Assembly (NCBI RefSeq): GCF_001659605.2
Contig: NC_035165.2
Location: 15,362,419 to 15,426,418 of the forward strand
Direction of reading: 5' to 3'
Source: Manihot esculenta
Taxonomy: Eukaryota > Streptophyta > Magnoliopsida > Malpighiales > Euphorbiaceae
DNA: 64,000 bases
The notes below the pieces were generated by a model. That model was not told where the DNA came from and did not search any database. It saw only the letters and a list, made by a program, of their open reading frames with translations. This document shows, piece after piece, positions 10,371 to 21,369 of the stretch. Both the position numbers and the translations under genes were made by a program. Every line of letters starts with the position of its first letter. The stretch's first letter is position 1.

Positions 10371-13300
10371 TTAGAAAAGATAAGGGTATTGCTGGAGAAT
10401 GGACTCCCGTGTCTCCCAGGTGCACTCTTCCATATTGTGGTGGTTCCATAGGACTTTCACCATCGGGATTTCCTTGTTTCTTAGCTTTCTGATCTGGGTG
10501 TCTATGATCCGTACTGGCTGCTCAACATAGGTGAGATCCTCTTGGATCTCTACATCAGGCTCACTAAGCATCTTGCCCGGATCTGACACAAATTTCCTCA
10601 ACATAGAAACATGGAAAACCGGATGGATTCTTGCCATTGAAGCAGGCAAATCTACCTTGTACGACACATTCCCAATCTTCTGCAAGATTTCGAAGGGTCC
10701 GATGTATCGTGGGGCTAGTTTACCTTTCTTCCCAAAGCGAACCACTCCTTTCATTGGAGACACCTTGAGCAATACCAGATCCCCCTCCTGAAACTCTACC
10801 TGTCTTCTGCGGATGTCTACATAACTCTTCTGTCTACTTGCAGCAGTCTTAATTCTCTCTCTGATTATGGGTACCACCCTGCTGGTGATCTCTACTAGCT
10901 CAGGCCCTGCCAAGGCCTTTTCTCCAACTTCCTCCCAGCAAACAGGTGACCTGCACTTCCTCCCATATAAAGCTTCATATGGAGCCATCCCGATGCTAGC
11001 ATGATGGTTGTTATTGTTGGCAAACTCCACCAAAGGTAGATACTGCCTCCAAGAACCGCCAAAGTCCAGCACACACATTCTAAGCATATCCTCGATAGTC
11101 TGGATGGTCCTTTCGGACTGTCCGTCCGTCTGGGGGTGGAAGGCAGTACTGAAATCCAATCTAGTACCCATGGCATTCTGCAGACTCCGCCAAAACCTGG
11201 AGGTGAACTGGGGCCCTCTATCCGACACTATCGAAACCGGAACCCCATGCAGCCTGACGATCTCATCCACGTATACCTGTGCCAACTTGTCCATAGAGTA
11301 GCCACTCCTGACAGGGATGAAGTGAGCAGATTTGGTGAGTCTGTCCACAATCACCCATATGGAGTCCAATCTGTTGGACGCCGCCGGTAACCCCACTACG
11401 AAGTCCATAGCTATATTCTCCCATTTCCACTCTGGAATAGGTAGCGGGTTAAGCATTCCAGCCGGCTTCTGATGTTCCAGCTTCACCCTCTGACACACTT
11501 CGTAGGCTGACACAAACTGTGCCACTTCTTTCTTCATCGCTGGCCACCAATAAACCTTCTTCAAATCTTGATACATCTTGGTGGCTCCGGGGTGAACGTT
11601 GTATCTTGCATTATGAGCCTCTCTCATAATGTCTCCTTTTAGCCCTATGTCATCTGGTACACACAATCGACTCCCATAGCGGAGGATCCCCTTATTGTCA
11701 AATCTGAACTCACTGTCCTTGCCTGACTGAACAGTCCTGGCAATCTTCACTAACTCTGGGTCCTCATGCTGTTTCTGAGCCACTTGCTCCAGAAACACAG
11801 GTGTCACTCTCATTTGGGCCACTAAAGCACCGGTACCAGACAACTCCAACTGTAGACCTTCATCCATGAGCTTGTAAAACTCCTTCACCACTGGTCTCCT
11901 CTCTGCCGTGATGTGGGATAGACTGCCTAGTGACTTCCGGCTTAGGGCGTCTGCCACGACATTCGCCTTACCCGGATGATACTGAATCTTGCAATCATAG
12001 TCACTCAGCAGCTCTACCCATCTCCTCTGTCTCAAGTTCAAGTCTCTTTGACTCAGGATGTGCTGTAGGCTTTTATGATCTGTGAAGATCTCACATTTTA
12101 CCCCATAGAGGTAGTGCCTCCACATCTTGAGTGCAAAGATTACTGCTGTCATCTCAAGGTCATGTGTGGGGTAATTCAACTCATGCTTCTTCAGCTGCCT
12201 AGAAGCATAAGCAATCACCCTCTCATTCTGCATCAGTACACAACCCAGTCCCACACGGGACGCATCACAAAAGACTGTAAAGTCCTCATCACTAGATGGC
12301 AGAGCTAAAACTGGTGCTGAAGTCAACCTCTTCTTAAGCTCTTCGAAACTCTCTTCGCACTGGTCGGTCCACAGAAACTTCTGGTTCTTCCTGGTTAGTC
12401 TGGTCAGAGGAGCTGCTATTTTCGAGAAGTCCTGAACGAACCTCCTGTAGTAACCTGCCAAACCCAAGAAACTCCTGATCTCCGTCACTGAAGTGGGTCT
12501 AGGCCAGTTAGCCACAGTTTCTGTCTTCTTGGGGTCCACCTCTATCCCATTCTCTGACACTACATGCCCCAAGAACGAAATGCTCCTCAGCCAGAACTCA
12601 CACTTAGAGAACTTGGCATACAAGCCATGTTCCCTCAAGGTCTGCAGAACCAACCTCAGATGATGGGCATGCTCCTCTGCATTCCTGGAATACACTAAGA
12701 TATCATCTATGAAGACGATAACAAAGTGATCCAGGTACTGGCTAAACACTCTGTTCATGAGGTCCATGAATGCTGCAGGGGCGTTAGTTAACCCGAACGG
12801 CATTACAAGGAACTCAAAATGCCCATATCTGGTCCTGAAAGCCGTCTTTGGCACATCCTCATCTCTGATCCTCAGCTGATGGTACCCAGATCTCAGATCT
12901 ATTTTGGAGAAACAACCCGCTCCTGCTAGCTGGTCGAATAGATCGTCAATCCTTGGCAAAGGGTACTTGTTCTTGGTAGTGACTTTGTTCAACTGCCTGT
13001 AGTCGATACAAAGTCTAAGGGATCCATCCTTCTTTCTGACAAACAAAACTGGAGCACCCCAGGGTGAGGTACTCGGTCGGATGAAGCCCTTGTCTACCAG
13101 CTCCTGTAACTGCTCCTTCAACTCTTTCAATTCTGCTGGCGCCATCCTGTAGGGAGGGATAGAGATTGGTCGGGTTCCAGGCATCAATTCTATCTCGAAC
13201 TCTATCTCCCTAGCAGGTGGTAAACCTGGCAGCTCGTCTGGGAAGACGTCTAGAAACTCTCTAACCACTGGCACTGAGGTGGGCTCTCTAACCTGACTGC

Positions 13301-15356
13301 TAAGCTCCCTCACATGAGCCAAATACCCCTGACATCCCCTCCTAAGCAACCTACGAGCCTGAAGAGCTGATATCAAACCTCTAGGTGTACCCCTCCTGTC
13401 TCCTCTGAAGACAACCTCTGACCCATCCAGACCTCTGAACCTGACTACCTTGTCCCTGCAGTCCAAGGTAGCACCATGGGTAGATAACCAGTCCATCCCT
13501 AGAATGACGTCAAAATCTGTCAAGTCTAGAACCACAAGGTCGGCGGACAAGCATCTTCCCTCAACAAACACAGGACTACACTGGCAGACTGACTCTGCCA
13601 CTGATGGTTCACACTTGGGTCCACTGACCCAGAGAGGACACTCTAACTCAGAGATCATCAACCCTAACCTCTGGACGGCTCTCGGTGTAACAAAAGAATG
13701 AGATGCACCAGGGTCCATCAAGGCATACACATCTGAACAACCAATGACTAAGTTACCTGCCACCACGGTGTTAGATGCATCTGCCTCCTGCTGTGTCATC
13801 GTGAAGATCCGTGCTGGAGCTAATGGACCTTCACCTCTGAAACCCGCTGAAGAAGAGGCTGCCCCTCTCCCTCTGCCTCTGCCACTGGCCTGAGTCATGG
13901 CTGGAGCTACTGGCTGCGCTACATTGCCTGAAGCTGTCTGCTGGGACTGAGCCATCGGGGCTGCTCTTGGACATTCTCGAGACATATGCCCCTCCTGACC
14001 ACATCTGTAACAGGCCGTCGTCCCAAACCGACATACTCCTCTGTGTGGCTTACCACACCTTGCACAAATTGCATTATCCGCACCAGAGCTTGAGCCACTC
14101 CCTAGTCCCAGACTGGACTTAACCTTGTTCCAGAACTTGTTCTTTTTAGACTTCCTGGGACCTCTGTCCCACTTCTTGCTACCTGAAGTTGCTGCACTCA
14201 CTGAAGAAGAGCCTGGGGTCTTAGAACCAGAAGGTTGTGCCACTGACTGTTTAACTGTCCCCTGAACGATGGCACTGGCCTCCATTTTTCGGGCCATATC
14301 CACTATGGCATGGAAGCTCTCCCTATCTGCTGACTGGATCAAGGAGGAATATCTGGAGTGGAGTTTTATGATATACCTCCTTGACCTTTTCTGGTCTGAG
14401 TCAAGGCTTTGCCCTGCAAAAGGCAACAGCTCCAAAAATCTGTCTGTGAACTCCTCTACACCCATCTCATCAGTCTGCCTCATCTGCTCAAACTCTATCA
14501 TCTTCAGCTCCCTTGAACTATCTGGGAAAGCCCATCCTGCAAACTCGTTTGCAAACTCTTCCCAAGACATGCTATCCACTTTCGGGTTCACATAATTCTT
14601 GAACCACTCTCGTGCCTTCTTGCACTTAAGTGTGAACCCAGCCATCTGAATGGCTCTACTATCATCAGCCCCAATCTCATCTGTGATCACCTTGACCCTC
14701 TCCAGATACACACACTGGTCATCCCCTTTTTCATACTGGGGAGCACCCAACTTCATGTAGTCGGTCATCTTGACCTTGCTCCCACTGGCTGAGCTAGGTC
14801 TAGGAGGTTGGGTAACTGGGGCTGCTGGTTCTGCTGGAGGAGGAGGAGGTGCAGCATCCCCTGGGGTAGGGTTTGCTGGATTTGGATAGTAAGGTGGAGG
14901 TGGATACATTGGGTACTGTGAATATGGTGGGTAGTAGGGTGGGTATGGCATCTGTGTGGGATAAGGGCTAAAGCTGTGGTAGTCCGATGTGCCTCCCATC
15001 GAATACCCAGGGTTTTGTGAGAAGGGTGGGTAGTAAGGTGGTTGAACAAATCCCGAGGCCTGAGTGCCTCCTTGGGATTCTCCCATTCCTTCTTCTGACA
15101 TACTGACTCCCAAACTGCCATCCCTCCTCTGCTCTACATCCATATCATCCCCCATGTCCTCTGATGCTCCTCCCTGAACTGTTCCTCTGACTGATCTGCT
15201 TCTACCCAGATCCAAAGACCTTCTAGGGTCTCTCACTGCTCTTTCTCTGCCAGACCTACTAGACATTGCCCTAGGCAATGCTGGAGGACGGGCGCTCGTG
15301 CCCTCATCCTCAGGTGGTACTCCAGTCAATCTTGCTGATCGACGAGTTCCTCTCAT
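10371..15356 (-). CDS. Element D gag-pol polyprotein, 1661 aa, single frame
   Basis: The complete Ty3 chromovirus polyprotein. In order: gag with a Pro/Tyr-rich stretch (about 105-180), capsid (about 195-350) and zinc knuckles ([12 protein letters not shown] near 430; [14 protein letters not shown] near 448); protease with DPGASHSF (about 546) and ILGMDWL (about 617); RT (about 750-930) with FIDDILVYS near 880; RNase H (about 1028-1150) with FCDAS; integrase with D1318, D1379 and E1415, giving the canonical 35-residue D-E spacing; and a C-terminal chromodomain-like tail (about 1610-1661) ending QQYPYLF. This tail and the domain order suggest the Tekay/Del branch. The start ATG at 15356 is shared with A, B and C. 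One oddity: the integrase zinc finger reads SAYEVCQ, where the family has a CxxC pair. Tyr1285 (codon TAC) replaces the first cysteine, so integrase may be impaired although the frame is open. Confidence 0.95.
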   Translation of the reverse strand: MRGTRRSARLTGVPPEDEGTSARPPALPRAMSSRSGRERAVRDPRRSLDLGRSRSVRGTVQGGASEDMGDDMDVEQRRDGSLGVSMSEEGMGESQGGTQASGFVQPPYYPPFSQNPGYSMGGTSDYHSFSPYPTQMPYPPYYPPYSQYPMYPPPPYYPNPANPTPGDAAPPPPPAEPAAPVTQPPRPSSASGSKVKMTDYMKLGAPQYEKGDDQCVYLERVKVITDEIGADDSRAIQMAGFTLKCKKAREWFKNYVNPKVDSMSWEEFANEFAGWAFPDSSRELKMIEFEQMRQTDEMGVEEFTDRFLELLPFAGQSLDSDQKRSRRYIIKLHSRYSSLIQSADRESFHAIVDMARKMEASAIVQGTVKQSVAQPSGSKTPGSSSVSAATSGSKKWDRGPRKSKKNKFWNKVKSSLGLGSGSSSGADNAICARCGKPHRGVCRFGTTACYRCGQEGHMSRECPRAAPMAQSQQTASGNVAQPVAPAMTQASGRGRGRGAASSSAGFRGEGPLAPARIFTMTQQEADASNTVVAGNLVIGCSDVYALMDPGASHSFVTPRAVQRLGLMISELECPLWVSGPKCEPSVAESVCQCSPVFVEGRCLSADLVVLDLTDFDVILGMDWLSTHGATLDCRDKVVRFRGLDGSEVVFRGDRRGTPRGLISALQARRLLRRGCQGYLAHVRELSSQVREPTSVPVVREFLDVFPDELPGLPPAREIEFEIELMPGTRPISIPPYRMAPAELKELKEQLQELVDKGFIRPSTSPWGAPVLFVRKKDGSLRLCIDYRQLNKVTTKNKYPLPRIDDLFDQLAGAGCFSKIDLRSGYHQLRIRDEDVPKTAFRTRYGHFEFLVMPFGLTNAPAAFMDLMNRVFSQYLDHFVIVFIDDILVYSRNAEEHAHHLRLVLQTLREHGLYAKFSKCEFWLRSISFLGHVVSENGIEVDPKKTETVANWPRPTSVTEIRSFLGLAGYYRRFVQDFSKIAAPLTRLTRKNQKFLWTDQCEESFEELKKRLTSAPVLALPSSDEDFTVFCDASRVGLGCVLMQNERVIAYASRQLKKHELNYPTHDLEMTAVIFALKMWRHYLYGVKCEIFTDHKSLQHILSQRDLNLRQRRWVELLSDYDCKIQYHPGKANVVADALSRKSLGSLSHITAERRPVVKEFYKLMDEGLQLELSGTGALVAQMRVTPVFLEQVAQKQHEDPELVKIARTVQSGKDSEFRFDNKGILRYGSRLCVPDDIGLKGDIMREAHNARYNVHPGATKMYQDLKKVYWWPAMKKEVAQFVSAYEVCQRVKLEHQKPAGMLNPLPIPEWKWENIAMDFVVGLPAASNRLDSIWVIVDRLTKSAHFIPVRSGYSMDKLAQVYVDEIVRLHGVPVSIVSDRGPQFTSRFWRSLQNAMGTRLDFSTAFHPQTDGQSERTIQTIEDMLRMCVLDFGGSWRQYLPLVEFANNNNHHASIGMAPYEALYGRKCRSPVCWEEVGEKALAGPELVEITSRVVPIIRERIKTAASRQKSYVDIRRRQVEFQEGDLVLLKVSPMKGVVRFGKKGKLAPRYIGPFEILQKIGNVSYKVDLPASMARIHPVFHVSMLRKFVSDPGKMLSEPDVEIQEDLTYVEQPVRIIDTQIRKLRNKEIPMVKVLWNHHNMEECTWETRESILQQYPYLF

Positions 15357-15591
15357 CCTGTTTTCTGAAAAACAGTAAACATCACATAAACATTAACATC
15401 ATATGGTTCATGTGGGCACACATGAACCCGCATCACATATCATAGCATATCATTCATATCATAGCATTTCACATCATCATGTAAGACAGGACTCCACATC
15501 CTATCCTAGTGGACATGACCTTTCCTATTGTGCTTGACCTTCTATAACATCTATGAGCCCGACACTCTAGGTCCGACCATATGAACCTAGG

Positions 15592-15603
15592 GCTCTGATA
15601 CCA
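15592..15603 (-). other. Primer-binding site of element D (initiator tRNA-Met)
   Basis: GCTCTGATACCA on the plus strand, TGGTATCAGAGC in sense. It lies three bases from the inner end of the right LTR. Confidence 0.92.
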
Positions 15604-16240
15604 TTCAGTAACGACCCGAAAATCGGACCGCTACCGGCGCTAGGATCCGGGTCGACTTAAGGCCGCCGGGACCCGTAGCAAGCCTAACATACAACCTGTA
15701 AACCTGTTTAATCCCATACATGATCAACAACATACATAAAAATTTAAAACTTTTCTTTCATACATTCTATCATCCACCAAACTCAACCTGTGCATGCACT
15801 GAACATATACATAATCATAAACTTGACCCCTCTATGGGATCTCATCAAAGCCCCCAATGGGTGGCATAACAAGAGTTGAGTTGGCTAAACATGGACATCA
15901 ATAACATTAAGATCATGTTTCAAAAGGGATTACATTAAACTATGGTCAAGCACACTTCTAACCTCAATATCATTACATTACATATCTATACATCATTATA
16001 CAATCTGTCATGTCCACTTTCTAACTATTACATACATAAGACTTCTTTACTCTTCTTGACTTCTCTGTCTAAACCTTACCTGCAAACCTGGGGAATTTGG
16101 GAGAGGGGTGAGCTACTAGAGCCCAGTGAGCAGAATAGTAAAGCATTTAAAACATATGATAACATGAAATGCATCACATCACAATTAATCATATCAAGGA
16201 TGAACTTGTCACCATTTAGCCCTCTACATAATCCAATCAT

Positions 16241-16395
16241 GCCAGGGGCGTAGTGCAGGCCACACCTGGTCTTCCTCTTATACATAACATAACATAACAT
16301 ACGTAATCCATAATGCCGGGGGCATAGTGCAGGCCACATCCGATCTTTCTCTTACATAGTGCCAGGGGCGTAGTGCAGGCCACACCTGGACTTCC
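16241..16395. repeat. LTR D minisatellite (right copy), three units
   Basis: Same array as 8641-8795, with three substitutions in or beside its second unit. Confidence 0.85.
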
Positions 16396-17496
16396 ATATC
16401 ATCTCATCATGTCATAACATATGAGGGCTAATGGATCATTCAACATTCATCCACATCAACAACATATTATGCAATGCAACATATTCGTGATTTCTAATGC
16501 AAGCATCCTAAAATATTACATGGCATCCGTGATGCATGAACATGCTCAAAATTGATTTATTTATTTATTTAAAAGCATAAGAGTCATTCCACTCACCTTG
16601 GCTAGCTCAGACACTGACTGAAACAGCTGACTCACTGCTGGGGTCCTCGGTTCCTCGGGTCCGAACCTACACAGGTGGACTCAAATGAGGGACCAAACAA
16701 CTAGAACATAACTCTAAAAACAACCCCCAAAAACCCCCTAAAACACCTCAAACAATCATGCAAAAACATGCAAAGGAAGGCTGAACAGGGCAGGTTCGGC
16801 GGCACCTTCGGCGGCCGAAAGTCCCTCCAGAGCCGAAACCCAGGCAGGTTCGGCGGCACCTTCGGCGGCCGAAGGTCCCAGACAGAGACGAAAGTCTCTT
16901 TTCGGGGGCAACTTCGGCAGCCGAAAGGCCTGCCTCCCCAGCCATGTTCGGCGGCCGAAAGTTCCTTCGGCTGCCGAACCTGGTTTCTGCCAAAGGGCAG
17001 AAACTTGGCTCCTTATGCACATTTGCCTCCCAAACTCAAACCATCATGCATTTAGCTCAACCAAAACATGCATACAAGCTCCTAGGGGTCTCAAACTACC
17101 TTAAACCCCAACTACAACACATCAAACGCACAATACAAGCCACATTGTTCATGAACAAACATTTATACCCATAAACATAACTAAAACCTAAACATGCATT
17201 CTACCCCATAGATCTTGCATAAAACTTACTTTACACATAAAATGAGCTTAAGATCGGCTCTTACCTCTTGAAGATCGAGAGAGAGACATCCTAAACTCAA
17301 AGGTGGGAGATTTTTGAGTTCTTGAACCTCAAAGCTCTAAAACTTGCTTTAAACTCGGAAACCTTCAAAACAACGTAAAAACTTGTGAAAATCTTGAAAG
17401 ATTTGAAGGAAAGAACTCAAGGATGGTGAGGAATGGCGGAAGGACTCACCTTGGCCGAAAATGGGGAAAAGCTCGCCCGTTTTCGGCTAAGGGACC

Positions 17497-17504
17497 CTTT
17501 TATA
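17497..17504 (-). promoter_or_regulatory. TATA box of right LTR D (promoter for gag-pol)
   Basis: TATAAAAG in sense, with palindrome cluster 1 just upstream in sense (about 17555-17690) and palindrome cluster 2 in the presumed leader (about 16787-16980). This LTR is the 5' LTR of element D. Confidence 0.7.
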
Positions 17505-17866
17505 GTGGCTGGCCAGGCCACGTTCGGGGGCCGAAAGTGCCTCCGCATGCATGCCATGTTCGGCGGTCGAACTTGAGGTTCGGCGGCCGAACCTGGACTT
17601 TCCTCACTAAGGCCTTCGGGGGCCTAAAGCACTCCCGAAGTGTATGCATGTTCGGCGGCCGAACTTTGAGTTTCGGCGGCCGAACCTGAGTTTCCTCCAA
17701 GGGTGTTTTTATTCCAAAAACTCATTTCCTTCTTACTTAAAATCATCAAAAACATTAAAACATTTCATGAAAACATGATTTTACCCCTCTAAAGATCTCC
17801 GACATCCGAGATTCCACTGGACGGTAGGAATTCCGATACCGGAGTCTAGCCGGGTATTACAACCAC

Positions 17867-19493
17867 ATAGTCCCAGTAACTCTGTGCCAGGGCGTAGAAT
17901 CGAGCACCTGGTCTTCCTGTCATATATGTATATGTGTATATAACACCTCTGCACTTACCATTGCCAGGGCGTAGTCAAAGGCTCCTGGTCTTTACTATAT
18001 ACCTGCCAGGGCGTAGTCAAAGGCTCCTGGACTTCTCTGTGCCAGGGCGTAGTCAAAGGCTCCTGGACTTCTCTCAAAGACTATTGGATCATTTAGCGTT
18101 CACCCACATCAATACATAACTATGCAATGCAATGCAACATATTCGTGAATGCTAATGCACACAACCTACTATATACTCATGATGCATGAACTATGCTAAA
18201 AACATTTCATTTCTCAATTAAAACCATTAAGTTCCACTCACCTCTGGCTATCTGGACTGACTCTGCAGGCTCTGAAAACTCTGGAGCAGTACTCACTGCT
18301 GCTCTCTCTGGTTCCTCTGGTCTGTATATGTACAGATAAACTCAAATGAGGGACCAAACTAGCTTATGAACAACTCTATTTAACTCCCCACAAATCCCCT
18401 CAAACTCACTCTAAAACTCATGCAAAGCATGTAAAAGAAAAGCTGGACAGAACACTTTCAATGGCAGGTTCGGCGGCCGAAAGTCCTCTCCACAGACGAA
18501 ACTCAAGCACCTTCGGCGGCCGAATCTCAATCTTCGGCGGCCGAACCCTTTCGGGGGCAAGTTTTGGAGGCTGAAAGGCACTCCAGAGACGAAAGTCTCT
18601 AACCTTCGGCGGCCGAACTTCCCTCCAGAGCCGAAAGTCCAAAAGCTCGGGGGCAAGCTTGGGCAGCCGAAGCCACCTCCTCATGGGTTCGGCGGCCGAA
18701 TGTACCTTCGGCTGCCGAACCTGAGTTCATCAGCAGGGCAAAAACTTGCCCTGCCTCTCGCCAAAAGCACCAAAACCCTCTCCATCTTAACCACCTCAAT
18801 TCCTCACCTTGCATACACTCATGTATATGCTCAAAGGGGTCAGAAACTACCTTAAAACCCCAAACAACACAAAACATATAACACATAAACAAGCCTCTCT
18901 CACAAAATCATCAAAACCGCTTCTTTTAACCTATTCATGCAACTCTCTCCAGAAACCCCATAAAACCTTCAGAAAACATAAAAACAAGCTCAGGATCTTC
19001 ACTTACCTCTTGAACTCAAGTAGATGAATGATCCCAACGTGGAGTTTTGGAGCAACTCTCCTTCAAACTCTCTAAACTTCAAACTTTGAGTTTTTAGCGT
19101 AAAACCTTCAAAATAACATAAAAACTAATCAAACCTTTGCAAGATTTGATGAAAACATGTAAAATACTCAAGAAGGACAGAGTCTCACCTCAGAAATCGA
19201 AAGGAAGCGGCGAAACTTATCCTTTCAACCGACTGAGGGCCTTTTATAGGTGGCTGGCCAGACCACCTTCGGCAGCCTATCGTGAAACCGAAAGCCATGC
19301 ATGTTCGGCGGCCGAACCTGGCTTTTCTGCCTTGGTTCATTTCACTCAAAAACTCATTTCCTTATGCTTTAAAACTATGAAACATATCAAAACATGGTAG
19401 AAAAACAGAAATCTACCCCTTCTAGAGACTTCCGACATCCCGGATTCCACCGGAAAGTAGAATTCCGATGTCGGACTCTAGCCGGGTATTACA
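17867..19493 (-). repeat. Element E LTR, second part
   Basis: Continues LTR E after element D and ends GCCGGGTATTACA beside E's purine tract. It contains a four-unit minisatellite at 17885-18075 (units start TGCCAGGGCGTAG and end CTCCTGG), palindromes between about 18470 and 18720, and a TATA box (CTTTTATA) at 19241-19248. Confidence 0.85.
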
Positions 19494-19508
19494 TTCTTCC
19501 CCCCTTAA
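19494..19508 (-). other. Polypurine tract of element E
   Basis: TTCTTCCCCCCTTAA on the plus strand, purine-rich in sense, directly beside the LTR terminus. Confidence 0.8.
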
Positions 19509-19571
19509 GAACATTCGTCCTCGAATGTTCCGACAATAAACCATAAACACAGAAAAAGGAGGAAACTAACC

Positions 19572-20516
19572 TCAAAACAAATATGGATACTGCTGGAGCA
19601 TAGACTCCCGCGTCTCCCAGGTACATTCTTCTAGATTATGGTGGTTCCACAGAACTTTCACCATTGGGATCTCTTTGTTCCTTAGCTGTCTGATCTGTGT
19701 GTCCAGAATCCGCACTAGCTGCTCCATATAGGTGAGATCTGTAAGAATCTCCACCTCAGGCTCACTCAGAACCTGATTCGGATCTGACACAAACTGCCGT
19801 AGCATAGAAACATGAAATACCGGGTGAATTCTCTCCATAGAAGCAGGTAAATCTAGCTTATACGATACATTTCCGATCCTCTGTAATATCTCAAAGGGTC
19901 CAATGTATCGTGGAGCTAACTTACCTTTCTTCCCAAAATGAACCACGCCTTTCATTGGAGACACCTTCAGCAATACCATACTACCCTCCTGAAACTCTAA
20001 CTGCTTTCTGCGAATGTCTGCGTAACTTTTCTGTCTGCTCTGAGCTGTTCTGATTCTCTCTCGGATCATGGGCACCACTCTACTGGTAATCTCTACTAAC
20101 TCTGGCCCTGCAAGAGCCTTCTCTCCTACTTCTTCCCAGCAAACAGGTGATCTACACTTCCTCCCATATAACGCTTCATAAGGAGCCATCCCTATGCTAG
20201 CATGATGGTTGTTATTGTAAGCAAACTCCACCAAAGGTAGATGCTGCCTCCAAGAACTGCCAAAGTCTAACACACACAGTCGAAGCATATCCTCTATGGT
20301 CTGGATGGTCCTCTCTGATTGTCCATCAGTCTGTGGATGGAAAGCAGTGCTAAAATCCAACCTTGTGCCCATCGCACTCTGCAAAATTTGCCAAAATCTG
20401 GAGGTGAACTGAGGTCCTCTGTCTGAGACTATAGACACTGGAATTCCATGTAATCTCACTATCTCATCCAGATAGACCTGTACCAACTTATCCACAGAAT
20501 AGTTACTCCGTACCGA
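19572..20516 (-). pseudogene. Element E integrase C-terminal part, truncated
   Basis: An open segment of about 315 residues, 307 from the first methionine, matching element D from about residue 1350 to the end. It has the second catalytic aspartate (SDRGPQF), the glutamate ([12 protein letters not shown]), the integrase C-terminal domain and the chromodomain-like tail ending QQYPYLF. The zinc finger, the first catalytic aspartate and all upstream pol and gag are gone: the sequence stops at the 47-bp junction repeat. The open frame suggests the truncation is fairly recent, but the product could not integrate DNA. Confidence 0.9.
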
Positions 20517-20563
20517 CCTGAATCCTAGCGCCGGTGACGGTCCATTTTGGGGTCGTTACAGGT
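20517..20563. repeat. 47-bp junction repeat, right copy
   Basis: Identical to 7352-7398. It joins truncated integrase on the left to element A's LTR on the right, where the sequence resumes at a point equivalent to 27319. Confidence 0.85.
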
Positions 20564-21278
20564 ATTAAAACCCTAACATGCACATCCATACAGCTCATAC
20601 ATTCCTAGCCCTTAACCCTTCATAAAACTCACTTAAAACATCATAAAAGATAAAGATCTATACTTACCTCTTGAAGATCGAGGTTTGGTGCGACCCAAGC
20701 TTGAAGGTATGGAGAGTCCAAGCTCTAAAAGTCTCCAAACTCTCAAAACCTTGATCAAAGCTTAAAACTCTTCAAAGCAAAGATAAAACTCATGAAAACT
20801 TGAGGGATTTGAAGAAAACGCATACAAACAACTAAAGGAGAGCATGAACTCACCTATGCCCGAAAAGAGAGAGAAAACTCACCCATTTTCCGGACAAAGG
20901 GCCTTTTATAGGTGGCCGGCCAAACCTCCTTCGGCGGCCAAAGCTGCTTCCGAAACTTCACCACATTCGGCGGCTGAACTTCGGGTTCGGCGGCCGAAAT
21001 AGAAAGCCACTTTCGGAAGCCTAACGTGCCTCCTAAACAGCCCCATGTTCGGCTGCCAAACTTGAGGTTCGGCGGTCGAACCTGGGTTCTTCCCTCCTTG
21101 GTCTTTTCTTTCAAAACTCAATTTCTTTCTCATTCAAAACCTTAAAATACTTAGAAACATTTTAGAAAACCTTTATCTTACCCTTCTAGAAGGCTCCGAC
21201 ATTCGAAATTTCTGGATTCCAACGAAGATTCCGCCGGAAAGTTGGAATTCTGATGCCGGGGTCTAGCCGAGTATTACA
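20562..21278 (-). repeat. Element A left LTR, second part
   Basis: Nearly identical to 27319-28036 of the intact right LTR, including a TATA box at 20903-20910 and TTCGGC palindrome remnants. It ends GAGTATTACA beside A's purine tract. Confidence 0.9.
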
Positions 21279-21293
21279 TTCTCCCCCCTTAAG
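21279..21293 (-). other. Polypurine tract of element A
   Basis: TTCTCCCCCCTTAAG on the plus strand, next to the LTR terminus. Its arrangement matches that of element D. Confidence 0.85.
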
Positions 21294-21369
21294 AACATTT
21301 GTCCCCGAATGTTCCTCAACTAGCACATGCATACACATAACATAACATAAACATATAAACACATAAAAA

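Larger units (their letters stand above)
8007..17861 (-). mobile_element. Element D: structurally complete Ty3/gypsy chromovirus-type retrotransposon
   Basis: 9855 bp in antisense orientation, with perfect ACCAC duplications at 8002-8006 and 17862-17866. The two LTRs are both 2255 bp and lie at a constant offset of 7600 bp. A hand comparison finds about 28 differences, roughly 1.2 percent, mostly transitions. The primer site, purine tract and a single gag-pol frame are all present. It is the most recent and best preserved insertion in the window and lies inside LTR E. A closing-base change (TTACA to TTACT in sense) at the inner end of the right LTR and one lost zinc-binding residue in integrase are the visible lesions. 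Confidence 0.95.
15607..17861 (-). repeat. Element D right LTR (5' LTR in sense)
   Basis: 2255 bp, aligned without gaps to 8007-10261. The inner terminus reads AGTAACG where the partner has TGTAACG. Because this end is not an integration end in the resident copy, the change says little about past mobility. It holds the promoter that would drive gag-pol. Confidence 0.94.
2117..20561. mobile_element. Rearranged block of elements B (plus) and E (minus) inside element A's left LTR
   Basis: On the left is a plus-strand element B with LTR, primer site and gag-protease, cut off at 7351. On the right is a minus-strand element E with an LTR (7399-8006 and 17867-19493), purine tract and integrase, cut off at 20517. 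The cut ends are joined through two identical 47-bp copies of an LTR terminus. The block is not flanked by a single duplication: the left flank is GCTGA, while the right flank starts GGTAT, equivalent to a point about 1.2 kb further along A's LTR. It is therefore a rearrangement product, not one clean insertion. Confidence 0.65.
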
